Below are positions 39,873 through 50,100 of a stretch of DNA of 64,000 nt, piece by piece. The notes below the pieces were generated by a model that saw nothing but the letters and a program-made list of their open reading frames with translations, did no database searches and was not told where the DNA came from. Source of the stretch: Tranzscheliella williamsii (Eukaryota > Basidiomycota > Ustilaginomycetes > Ustilaginales > Ustilaginaceae); contig JALBYF010000022.1 of NCBI GenBank assembly GCA_023212725.1, positions 1-64,000 on the forward strand. The letters are read 5' to 3'. Position 1 is the stretch's first letter. Every line of letters begins with the position of its first letter. Both the position numbers and the translations under genes were made by a program.

Positions 39873-42117
39873 GGTGATTGCGGAAGAATGGGGAAAGCGC
39901 GGACGACGATCGATCAGAAGACAAGATGGTAGACGATGCAAGATGGCGACGAGCAAGCTTTTCCTAAGCCATTGATATACATTGCAATCCACACTGTGAC
40001 GGCTTCGGATCCCGCGCTTCGTAAAGGGCGACTATTCTGTAGACATGGATCGGGCGCCGGCCGTATCGGTGAAGGCTTACAAAAGAACTGGCACGTGACT
40101 GCGAATTCACGCTTTCGCTCAGAAGACATACACTCTAACATAACATTCCCGCCCCCTTCACTGCTTTGCTGCCTTGGCAATCACAAATCAAACCAAACCA
40201 CACAATTCATCCAATCTTGTCAGGATATGGTATGTTTATGATGAGGGTGTCAGCAGTTGTGTGCCTGATCCCAAGTACTGGTCTATATGGCAATGATATT
40301 GACTGGGTGGCCATGATTTGACTGTGTTGCAGTTGATTGACTCATTGGGCAGTGATTGGGTGGGAGTTCAATTGACATGACTCTGAGATTGACAGACTGC
40401 TGTGGATGCTCCATCCAGAGGCAGAGAGGTGTGTTTGAAGCTGTACTTGCTTACAAGAATGGGAGAGTGTCCTTAACACACTCTTGCAAGGTGAACACTG
40501 TTGGTTAGGGCTACTAAGAAACCTGCTCGACAGCCCCATTGAGGGAACTGATGGGAGTAGCACTGGTCCACAGTGCTGTCCAGTGCAGGCTGTCTTGCTC
40601 TGGACTGCACTGCCTTGACATGCTATAGGATAATAGCAGTGTCAGTATGCTTGTAGCGACTATGCCGTTGGGTGATAGTTGTGCTGATGGTGTTGGCATT
40701 GGGCACTGTAAAGAGTGCATGTGCTCCGCCGTGCTGTCCCGGGCAGAGTGCCCATTCTCACAGGCCAAGTTGCTCCACGCGTGACTCGAACGCGCGACTG
40801 GATAGCTTGTTCCGAGCTCATGTGCTAGGGAGTATGACTAACCGCACATGTTCAACACGCGTGTCGGATCCGAAAAGGCTCAAGTTTGAATCCCGCCCGA
40901 GACGTATTTTCACTTCTATCGGCCGATAGCCTGCTTAGCTCGCGATACATGTATTTAGCTTGTACATTTGTCACGATCGCCTTCAATCTGAACCATCATC
41001 TCCTTTAGTAAACTGTCTTCCTTCCTGCTTGTTCCTCAGTAGCGTTTACTCGCTATCGTTAGTCCATTTCACCATCAGTATCGCCCCTGCTGCCTGTTGA
41101 GCAGGGAGATACCCTCAATGGTATAGACCACGTGTGAATTGACTAGACTGGATGAGGGTCAACCTCCTCCAGTCTTGGAGTGCTGTACTATATACATGTG
41201 AGTGGTCTATCATCCACCTACTGTGGAGACGTGGCACAGCCGACGGCTCTGCATAGTGGGAACTCGATATGAAGTGAGTGTGCATGTGTGTGATCCAATG
41301 GCTGATCCTGCAGCCGCTGGCATCACCATTCTTACCTTCGGGACGCACGATGGTGCGCGTGTGGCTCACTGAGAGCTATGACATGTGCAGGGTCGCGGAT
41401 CAACCCTGTCACACAGGAAACAATGCACCTGTACTTTTTATATGAAGGTCACAGCAATGCTGTGTCGACTGCCCCTTGGGCTATGCTGGCCCAAGGTTCC
41501 CCAAACCTGTAACACTATACCTTTGTACACCTAGTACAGTAGATCCACGCTCTGTAGGGCACTGTCCCTAACCACATTGCCATAGGACTCTGTCTATTGG
41601 TGCTCGCATTCACAGTGCACTTGGGCAAGAGTCACTGTCCAAGTTCAGCTGTTGTCATAGTCACTGCCACCAGGTCCCTGGACAGGTGACTCAAACGGTG
41701 ATCCTGGAGCTAGCATCACTCTACGGGTACTCCGCCATTACAAGGTACAACCACTACTTGACTAGATATCATTGTGAGCTCAATGGTCTTGACAGCAAGT
41801 ATTCTAGCCTCACTCTTCTTCAACACTTAGCTAAGTCATTCATGGGTCAGGTGCACTTTTTACTCATCATGGGATCCTTTAGGTTCCGACGATATTCATG
41901 TTAGATTGGTGGCTCCAGTAAAGATGGCAGCGGCTTAATCACATCTAGTGTGGGGAAAAAAAGCCTGGAAAGAAATTTCAAGATTTTTGGGCAACTCAAC
42001 CCTTGAACTCGTTCAAGCAAGGTCATCACTTGGACTCTACGCAACCTTCACTCCTTCACTCCTCGTACTTCTTTCTCCGCTAAATCGTTCTTCCCAACAC
42101 ATTGAATCTGCAGCAGC
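39873..42117. other. Long intergenic region including a CpG-depleted relic
   Basis: 2.2 kb between the divergent COX7C-like and Rpf1 genes. The parts next to each gene are promoters. Base use changes abruptly from about 40150 to 41880 (see the separate entry). No reading frame with a recognisable domain exists here. Confidence 0.65.
40152..41880. mobile_element. CpG-depleted, non-coding repeat relic (putative)
   Basis: By direct count there is a single CpG between 40152 and 40656 and six between 41401 and 41880, in a window where coding DNA carries many per 60-base line. The segments are rich in TG and CA dinucleotides, the products of CpG deamination. A middle section (about 40690-41400) keeps more CpGs. 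No reverse transcriptase, transposase or terminal repeats could be read, so the element type is unknown. The mobile-element label is an inference from the mutation pattern and lack of genes. Confidence 0.4.
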
Positions 42118-43434
42118 ATGGCAGGCGATGCGAAGCGCCCAACCGCGGGCCAGGATGCGGACGGCCCGCCCTCTGGCTCGTTCAAGCACATCGGCAACAA
42201 GATGAAGCGGACAGAAATGTACCGCAAGTGGAAAGCCGAAAAGCGCAAGGCAAAATTCTCCCGTAGGACGGCGCAGGCGAAGGAAGAGCGAGGCGAGGGC
42301 GGCGACAAGAAGAAGGCCGCTCGTCTTGCCACCAACAAGACCAGGACCATCGAGAACACCCGAGATTTCAATCCTACCATTATCAACGCGCCCAACACCC
42401 ATGAGGGTCCGGGACCCAGCAACCTGGACAAAAAGCTGGATTCAGATCAGGAGGATGCAGAGGCTGAGGATGAGGTGCTCGAGCAGGAAGCAGCGGAGGA
42501 GATCGATGACGACGAGGACCCTCACGCTCCGCCTGCCATCCTGATCACCACCTCAATGCCATCTTCGTCTACCTCTCCTCACCTCGATTCTCTGAACGCT
42601 CGATCGCATCCCTCGGAGAAGACACGCGAGTTTGTCGATGAGCTGCTGTCCGTCTTTCCAGGCGCTGAATACCGTCCCAGAGCCAAGGCGCAGGGCGTCG
42701 GCCTTGGCAAGATCTGTGGCTGGGCGCGGGAACGCCGATATGGTGCTGTGCTTGTTGTTGGCGAGAGCCGCAAAGAGCCCTTTGCTTTAACGGTGATTCA
42801 GCTGCCTCACGGCCCGACCGCTTTCTTCCGCTTGACGTCGATCAGCACGGGGCAAGAGATCTACGGAAAAGCCCGGCCCACCCCTCACACTCCGGAGTTG
42901 ATTCTCAACAACTTCACTACGCTGCTCGGTCACCGCGTCGGAAAAGTGCTTCAATCGCTCTTCCCAAAGGTCCCACAGCTTGAAGGCAGGCAGGCGGTCA
43001 CGTGTCACAACCAGCGAGACTACATTTTCTTCCGGCGGCACCGATATATGTTCAAGAGCGATACAAAGACAGCGCTGCAGGAGATTGGACCCCGGTTCAC
43101 ATTAAAGCTGCATAGCCTCAAGGACAGCCTGCCCAAGGGTGCTGGTGTCTGGGACGGCAAATATACCGCGGAGTTTGCTGAGCTCGAGCCTGAGGAGCTG
43201 ACCGAGCCAGCGGCGGGTGCTGACCTGGAAGGCGATGCAGAAGCCAGCCATTCGGCTTCTGACAAGGCGGACGAAGATGATGAGAACGTTGTCGACGGCG
43301 CCTCCTCCTCCTTGCCATTACCACCAGCCGATACTGTGACAAAGAAGCGGCAGAGAGGAGAGGAAGACACCACGGGGCTCGACTTCCAGTGGAAGCCGAA
43401 GCTGAGTGTTTCCCGACGCAATTTCTACCTGTGA
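42118..43434 (+). CDS. RPF1: Ribosome biogenesis protein Rpf1 (Brix domain)
   Basis: Nucleolar factor for 60S subunit assembly (27S pre-rRNA processing). 438 residues, intronless. The N-terminus has the family start FKHIGNKMKRTEMYRKWKAEKRKAK and KKKAARLATNKTRTIENTRDF. An acidic insert follows (SDQEDAEAEDEVLEQEAAEEIDDDED). The Brix domain covers about 145-370: PAILITTSMP, FVDELLSVFPGAEYRPR, YGAVLVVGESRKEPFALTVIQLPHGPTAFFRL, NNFTTLLGHRVGKVLQSLFP, HNQRDYIFFRRHRYMF, and LQEIGPRFTLKLHSL with the sigma70-like element. The protein ends in SRRNFYL, typical of Rpf1. ATG 42118 is preceded by a poly-A-containing promoter. Confidence 0.96.
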   Translation: MAGDAKRPTAGQDADGPPSGSFKHIGNKMKRTEMYRKWKAEKRKAKFSRRTAQAKEERGEGGDKKKAARLATNKTRTIENTRDFNPTIINAPNTHEGPGPSNLDKKLDSDQEDAEAEDEVLEQEAAEEIDDDEDPHAPPAILITTSMPSSSTSPHLDSLNARSHPSEKTREFVDELLSVFPGAEYRPRAKAQGVGLGKICGWARERRYGAVLVVGESRKEPFALTVIQLPHGPTAFFRLTSISTGQEIYGKARPTPHTPELILNNFTTLLGHRVGKVLQSLFPKVPQLEGRQAVTCHNQRDYIFFRRHRYMFKSDTKTALQEIGPRFTLKLHSLKDSLPKGAGVWDGKYTAEFAELEPEELTEPAAGADLEGDAEASHSASDKADEDDENVVDGASSSLPLPPADTVTKKRQRGEEDTTGLDFQWKPKLSVSRRNFYL

Positions 43435-43861
43435 TGAGAGGTCGCTTTCCTGCCTCATACAGACACCCTGTACTTTTAGCATGCATATCTCCAGCGTATC
43501 GATCGCAGAAGATGCTTCAGCCATTCCGGCTCTAAACTGGCAGCATGAGTGGTATAGGCTGTCAAGGCACATGTTAGGTGCGTGATGTGCTTGGACGAGA
43601 TTTCGACAGGATTTGGACCCTGTCGGCGCGTGCATATTGTTCATGTCATAAGTGATTGGCGAGAAGTTCTTTCGCGCTCACTTCTTTCAACGGCCTCGAC
43701 CTTGGGCCAACACCACTTTGTTGTCTGCTAAAGCACCTGCCCCATCGCAGTGCTAATTCGGCTCGGCCACCGTATGCGTAGAGCTTCACTGACGGGCCAG
43801 CCGCCGACCGAGACGATCTGTCGCCGCAGCGGCTATAGGCTGAGCGCCTGCAAGTACCGCC
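43435..43861. promoter_or_regulatory. Intergenic region upstream of Swd1
   Basis: 427 bases between Rpf1 and Swd1, both on the plus strand; it combines a 3' UTR and a promoter. Nothing further is recognised. Confidence 0.55.
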
Positions 43862-45628
43862 ATGAATGCGCAGCTGCTCAACCCGTTCACCATCGACATC
43901 CCGGACTCGGTCTCGAGCACGTTTGGAACGGCGGGCTGCACCACGTGCCTGTTCAATAATGGCTTCGGCATTTTCCATGGCCACTATCTGGCCGTCGGTC
44001 GCAACGATGGGTGGGTAACCATCTGGGACATTGAGACCAAGTCTATTCTCCGTCTGCTGCAGGGTCACGTACGACCGATCACAGGCCTCGCCTGGAGCTC
44101 CTACCATCGCTATCTCGCCAGCTGCAGCGCAGACGGCAACGTCATCATCTGGGACCTTGCAGCAAAGAGCGTCGGAGGGCCTGTGACTGTCGCTTCCAAC
44201 ACAGCCCCACCCCACTCCGCCGCCTCCTCCTCTTCGGCAGCGGGTCTGCCTTTCGCATCCGAACGCAAAATGACAATCCGTTTTGACGCGCCTGTCTCCT
44301 CGGTCCAGTTCGCGCCCGGAAACAGCAAAAAACTTGTCGTACTGCTCTCCACCCAAGAGGTCTTTATCATCGATATCGGCGAACGAATCAAGGTGTGCCG
44401 CCGTCGTGCCCGGCCCAACACTGGCACAGCATACAGCAGTACCGCTGAGACCAATGGCGACCGCAACTTGTCGCTGGATGCCGCCTCCAGTGCCCCTGAC
44501 ATTGAAGTCGAGGCCGTTAAGGACCCGCCTAAGCGTGTGCAGCTGCTAGTGCCCCGCGGCGAAGAGGAAACTACCGGCGCCAGCGCCGGCCTGACCGCTG
44601 CCAGATTCACGCCGGATGCCAGACACGTTGTCGCTGGCACCTCGAAGGGGAGTCTGCTCGTCTTTGACTCCATCTCAGGCGACCTTTTGGACGAGCAAAG
44701 AGTGCTTTCGACGGTGTCGGGGGTCAAAGAGCTCGCGTTCGACGCGGCAGGGCGGCTGCTCGTTGTCAACTGTAATGACCGGATCCTTCGAATTCTGAGC
44801 GTCGCGTCTGCGCAGCGTTCGGCCAAGGACGAAAACGAAGACAGCGAAACGGAGAGCGGGCGGGAAGGTAAACGCAGGAAAACTTCGCTCCAGCTGACGC
44901 TGCTGCACAAGATCCAGGACATGATCCAGCGGAGCGCATGGAACACACTCGGCTTCTCGCCGGATTCGGACTACATCTATGCGGGCGCGGCGCACAGAGC
45001 AGCGCACAACGTTTACATCTGGGACCGTAGCTCCGGGACGCTGGTCAAAATTCTGGAGGGGCCGAAGGACTGGCTGGTGGGGGTGGACTGGCATCCGCAG
45101 CGGCCGATGCTTGCGTCGGTGAGCAACACAGGCACGGTGTATCTGTGGTTTACGCCGACCGAGGAGATCTGGAGCGCGTACGCGCCCGGCTTCGAAGAGC
45201 TCGAGGAGAACGTCGAGTACGAGGAGCGCGAGGACGAGTTTGACTTCATCGACGACCAGGACAACAAGGACCGGCGCAAGCAGGAGGAGGAAGAGGCCGC
45301 ATTCGTCCGCATCGGTGACGACGCCGGCGCCGCCGCCACACGCCTCGTCGCCCGCCCGGCGCCGCGCGTACACCCACATACCCTCCACAGCCTCCTCGCC
45401 CTCGACGCCCTCTCCCCCTCCTCCCACCTCGCAGCCCTCAACTCCCTCGCTCCAGCCTTTCACGACCTCCTAGACGACTCCCACTGGCTCCCCGACCCAT
45501 CCAACCCCTCCATCGGTGACTCGAGAATCCTCCTCTTCTCTCTGCTCGACGACGATACCGACGACGCTTTCGTCATCCCGCCGCGTCTCGAAGACGACTT
45601 CTCTGATCTCCAAGACGAACACTCCTGA
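43862..45628 (+). CDS. SWD1: COMPASS subunit Swd1 (RbBP5 homologue)
   Basis: WD40 core subunit of the Set1/COMPASS histone H3K4 methyltransferase. 588 residues, one exon. Seen: MNAQLLNPF at the start (compare MNLELLESF in RbBP5), CTTCLFNNGFGIFHGHYLAVGRNDGWVTIWDIETK, HVRPITGLAWSSYHRYLASCSADGNVIIWDL, SSVQFAPGNSKKLVVLLSTQEVFIID, ARFTPDARHVVAGTSKGSLLVFD, WNTLGFSPDSDYIYAGAAHRAAHNVYIWDRSSGTLVKIL and VDWHPQRPMLASVSNTGTVYLW. After the propeller comes the diagnostic hinge: IWSAYAPGFEELEENVEYEERE, with an acidic stretch, known in RbBP5 to contact Ash2L and the SET domain. The C-terminal 130 residues are Ala/Ser/Asp-rich and poorly conserved. Confidence 0.95.
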   Translation: MNAQLLNPFTIDIPDSVSSTFGTAGCTTCLFNNGFGIFHGHYLAVGRNDGWVTIWDIETKSILRLLQGHVRPITGLAWSSYHRYLASCSADGNVIIWDLAAKSVGGPVTVASNTAPPHSAASSSSAAGLPFASERKMTIRFDAPVSSVQFAPGNSKKLVVLLSTQEVFIIDIGERIKVCRRRARPNTGTAYSSTAETNGDRNLSLDAASSAPDIEVEAVKDPPKRVQLLVPRGEEETTGASAGLTAARFTPDARHVVAGTSKGSLLVFDSISGDLLDEQRVLSTVSGVKELAFDAAGRLLVVNCNDRILRILSVASAQRSAKDENEDSETESGREGKRRKTSLQLTLLHKIQDMIQRSAWNTLGFSPDSDYIYAGAAHRAAHNVYIWDRSSGTLVKILEGPKDWLVGVDWHPQRPMLASVSNTGTVYLWFTPTEEIWSAYAPGFEELEENVEYEEREDEFDFIDDQDNKDRRKQEEEEAAFVRIGDDAGAAATRLVARPAPRVHPHTLHSLLALDALSPSSHLAALNSLAPAFHDLLDDSHWLPDPSNPSIGDSRILLFSLLDDDTDDAFVIPPRLEDDFSDLQDEHS

Positions 45629-47102
45629 ACCTTCCAGCAACGCCACAACATGCAAAGCAAAGACGCTCGATGCCACCACGTTGGCTGGCGCCCAACGGAT
45701 TCTTCCTAACTCGAGTAAGATCGGATAGAGTACTATATAGCGAACAAGTGGGTGCCGGACAGCGAGAAGGTCTGCAGATGACTGTGGAACGAGCTGGGAG
45801 GCTAGAAGCCGACGCACGATATTGAGGTTTAGGCATAGCAACATGACCGGTCAAACTTGACTTGATTCAATCGGCCGACATGGGTAAAATCGGCAGAACG
45901 GCCAATTGCTTGCTTCTCAAATCTGAGCGGAGTGTAGAGCAGTCAGGACATGACCTTTTAAAGTGCATACAACTCGTCGAAGCTGAGCTGCCTTTCGCAG
46001 CAGACGCTGCTGTGACGGGGCAGCCGATGCTATGCCGGCCTAACTATTCGATGCGGGAGCCAAATTGAATCCCACATTTCTCACACATCCTGTTTCCGGC
46101 ACTCGTTTCCTTTCTGAGATCGAGCGGTCGCTACCGATCATCACCGCAGCCACCATCAGATCACACTCAGGTGATTGTGAACGGAGGTCGTAATCACATT
46201 TCAGCGCTCAGCCTTGCATGCTGATGCTCCCGTTGAATTGCATGGGAACTAGACAGTATTCATGTGCGGGCCCGTATCATGACTGTGGCAACGATCACGA
46301 TCGTTCCCACGTACTAGCTGTCGATGAAATGAATCGGGTGTGAACGTCGGGTCCAAGGCAATCGTAATCAACGTTTGACTGCCGTACTGCGTAGACCAGA
46401 ACAAGCAATCAAGATACAATTCCGTAATCGGGCCCTTATCCTTGGCTTGTCACTCCGCTTTCCCCGGCTTTGATGCATCTCGCCACCCGAAGAATAATAT
46501 TGCCGCTATCACGGCGAAACCAAATCGGAATCCGGCAACGCGATCCGACGCCTAACATGCTTCTATCCATTCGGGAACCCAATCACGATTATTCCTGGGG
46601 AGCGCATAACGTTGACATATGTGCATGTCCAAGGTTCTCCTCCGACTTGCGCCTCTGCTCTTTCCTGGCTGTAGAATTCGGGCCGCCCGTTCTCAGCATC
46701 ATCATCTGTCTAGCTGCGATCTGCCCCTTCTCTCACTAGTCTATCATCACCACTCTCACTCTATACCGCACTCTTACTATTGTCACCATACTGGCTATCA
46801 TAACGGCCCTCTTTCCATACCTTTCTCTGACTACTGCTGTTTTCCTATCATACCTTATCATATTCTATATACCTGATCCGTACTATGCTAGTAGATACCA
46901 TAAAACAGAGACGGACCAAATCGTTATAATCGACGCCGTACAAGCAGATTACTCAGTTCTGTCACATTCACAGCTGTATCTCGTCTGCGTTCAGCGTCGT
47001 CAATGTCCTGCCACAGCCCTACTACGTAGACTTTATGCGCTCATCGACCTTTCCTGCCACCATCAGCATAGCGTCGCTCTGCTCCTGCAAAGAGCTTCAG
47101 CG
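45629..47102. promoter_or_regulatory. Long upstream region of the Zn2Cys6 regulator
   Basis: 1.5 kb between Swd1 and the transcription factor. The section 46735-46900 is pyrimidine- and AT-rich (CACTCTCACTC, CATACCTTTCTC), suited to a core promoter or long 5' leader; regulator genes often have long leaders. No coding frame is supported and CpG content is normal. Confidence 0.5.
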
Positions 47103-50100
47103 ATGGCAGAGACTTCCAAGCCGACCATCAACACGCGCATGCCGAAAGGGGCAAAACGGCCCAAGACGTCTCGAGCCTGTCTAGCATGCCGCAAGCTGAA
47201 AGCCAGATGCGAACCATCAGCAAATAGGGGCGCGCCCACAGAGGATCCCCAGTCCAGCTCCCATCCTCCTGTCATCTGCCACCGATGCAAGACCCTTTGT
47301 ATAGAGTGTCTTTACGAGGACGCCAACGGAAAAGTACTCAAAGGAGAAGAAGTGCCAGTAAGCGCGACTTCTTCCCCTCCTTCTGCAGGCGAAGGCGCGT
47401 CCCGCTCGACGAAACGATCCAGAGCAGCTGGTCTGGGCTACAAACGCGACGATCTATACGGCAACGACCGTACTGTTTTCCTGTCACCTGCCATTTCGCC
47501 GAGCCCGTTGACCCGGCCGGTTTATAGAGACATTGAGATGTCCTCTGTACAGGCTTCCGGTCCCAATTGCCTGGAACGCCCAGTGCTCGTTGCATCGGCT
47601 CTCGCAAAGCTCATCGGTAGCCAAGCCGATCTCAACTCCGCCGCTCGTCAACATCTCCTCGAGTCTTCTGGTGCATATGGAGGGATTCCATCGACTGCCT
47701 GGTCGCAAACTCCACAAAGCCTCTGCGTCGGCAAAACCGCTGCTAGAATCCTGTCGCGTCAAGCACCCGCACCACCATATCCCGACGGTGAGCTCGCACT
47801 CTTACCCCGTCACTTGGTACCATACGAACGACAGCTTCGGGTTGCATTCCAGGGGCTATACGCTCCTTTCTCGCCCTTCCTCACTATGCCACTGGACGAT
47901 TCTTTAACCCTGGCTAATTGCCATACCGAAGCGCAAACCTTTGCTCTTCTTACCATCTATCTCATTTCGCTTCCTCACTTGGAGTCAGCACAGGCGATGG
48001 GTCCTCTCAAGTCTCTTTTACGCAACGTTGTCGACTCGCTTCTGCGTAGGGCCATCCATGCAACCGTCAATGACAACCTCAACATCCTGGCGCTTCACGG
48101 TTGCGCCACTTTCCTACTTTATCCGGTCGATGGATTTGTTGAGGACGCACGGCCCATCCCAACCCCAGAGCAGGAAAATGATGGCCTGTTGGAGTATGCC
48201 CGCGAGCTAAATCCACGGGCTGCAATCATTGCAGCTATTACCATTGCCCAGCAGCTTGGTCACGCCGACCTCGCTACTCAGCTGCCTCACCTTCGACAAG
48301 CGATGGACATGGATTCTCCACAGAGTATACCCTCCGCCGGAGACAATCAGGAGGAGTTCGCCAAAGCTGTCTTTTCTACCTTTACATGGCTTTCACTCTT
48401 GCAGTTCCGCACTTCCGTCGATGTTGCCGAGGAACGGGTCGAATGGGATTCTCTCTCGCAATTCGAGCGTACGACATCCACGGTCCGGATAGAGGGCATA
48501 GTGGCCGCCTTATTACCCCCGCCCTCTTTTCTTCCGCCGCGCGAGCAGAGTCGATGCTGTTGGATGGCTCAACGCGCCGAACTATACTCCATCGCACGAG
48601 ATCACCGCCACATGAAACGAACTGCTGCCTTCTTCACAAAGAGGGAAGCCGAGGATCAGGCGTTGAACTATAAAAAGGCCTTGGACGAATGGAGATATAA
48701 GTTTGGCGAACAAATGCGAAGCATGAGTACTGGCTTCCGGAATGACCCACGCGGTCTGGGCCTTCACCGCTTCTATTCGCTCTTTTCAAATGCAGAGGCT
48801 ACCTCTATCCAAGTCCTGATCGGGTCCATCTACCACAAGGAAATCGCTGCTGATATGCGCCAGAGATTGGCGGAACCATTCTTCCAAGATGACGTCCCTT
48901 GGAAAGCTGCCACAACCATAATGCTCGGCCACGAACAGGACCGACTTACAAAGGCTTTGCTGATCAATTTCAGTTTTTCTGATGCCATACTCCGGGCTAT
49001 GGGACTGATCTCGAACATGTCTCCTGTCATGCCTCAGCTGTATGACTTTGTTTCGTACGAAGACGCCATAGAAAGCGAGATTCCATCACTCTGCGTTGTA
49101 GCACCTCCGATTCTGCAGGCTGGCCTCTTCGCCGTACCTATCTTGGCAGCGGCAGAACTGCGTCTCTCCGTGATCGAGGTGTGGGGAGCTAGTGCCGCTC
49201 ACTTCAATCCGTATCTCCTTCCCATGCTCACTAATTGCGTCAAATCGCTCCGTGCCTGTCATGTTGTTGTCCAACTGCCAGGGGTGATTAAGATGCAGTA
49301 CACCACCGCGAACCCCGTCGCCGGATATCTTCAAGGCCCTTACGAAATTCTGATGCGCAAGGTAGCAGCTGCTGAGGAGCGTCTGCAGATTTCCCACGTC
49401 GAGAGCATTCTCAACAATGCATTTGTGCTGGCCCGTAAAACTAAGGAGATCCGGACCCACGCCGAGGAGCTGGCTCCAGACGCTCCCGAGATGATACAGA
49501 ACATCGCGGACAGCCTGACAGTCGAGGATCAAATCTCTGCTAGTATGCAGGGGTCCCTGCACGTACAAGCTATCCAAGAGATCGAGGATGCAGAATTCGC
49601 CGTCAAAGTATTTGGCTCGGATACACGAGAGGGGGATGTCAAACCTGTCCGAAGGGCGGGTTCGGCAACTGATACGGCATCGCCCTCTCCTGACGGAAAA
49701 CTGCAAAAGCAGCCATCTAGCGTTATCAGATCGGCATCAGCGGAAAGGGAACAGTTCACGAAACAAGGTGCATCCCCAAGGTCGACAAAGCCACGGTCGA
49801 GTACACTTCGCAGCGATATCTCGGCATTCTCGGCATCAGACGGGAAACAGTCCACGAGTCCACATTCCACTTTCAAGTCTGGAACAGTCTCCCAGCCTGA
49901 AGGGATCCGGTCTAAATATGTTGGAGCTGCTCAAGCACCCGACGAGACAATGTTAGTGGGCCATCATCTTGTCGGAGTGGATGCCCCTTCGCACACTGCG
50001 GGTCTCCCTCAGGGTATCGCACCTGCTCCCCTTGTTTCGCAGCAGCATGCATACAGTTCAGAACACCAGAACTCTCCATACCAAGACCAACAAGTTCGCA

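Noticed and set aside
40770..40900. tRNA-like elements (B-box GTTCGAGTC on minus, GTTTGAATCC on plus)
   Set aside because: I tried to fold cloverleafs on both strands. Acceptor stems do not pair, the T stem has a mismatch and the anticodon loop lacks U33. Could be a decayed tRNA-derived repeat, but not a tRNA gene.
40900..41400. Search for a transposase or reverse transcriptase in the relic region
   Set aside because: No frame of useful length and no DDE or YxDD-type motif was seen; only the mutation pattern supports a mobile origin.
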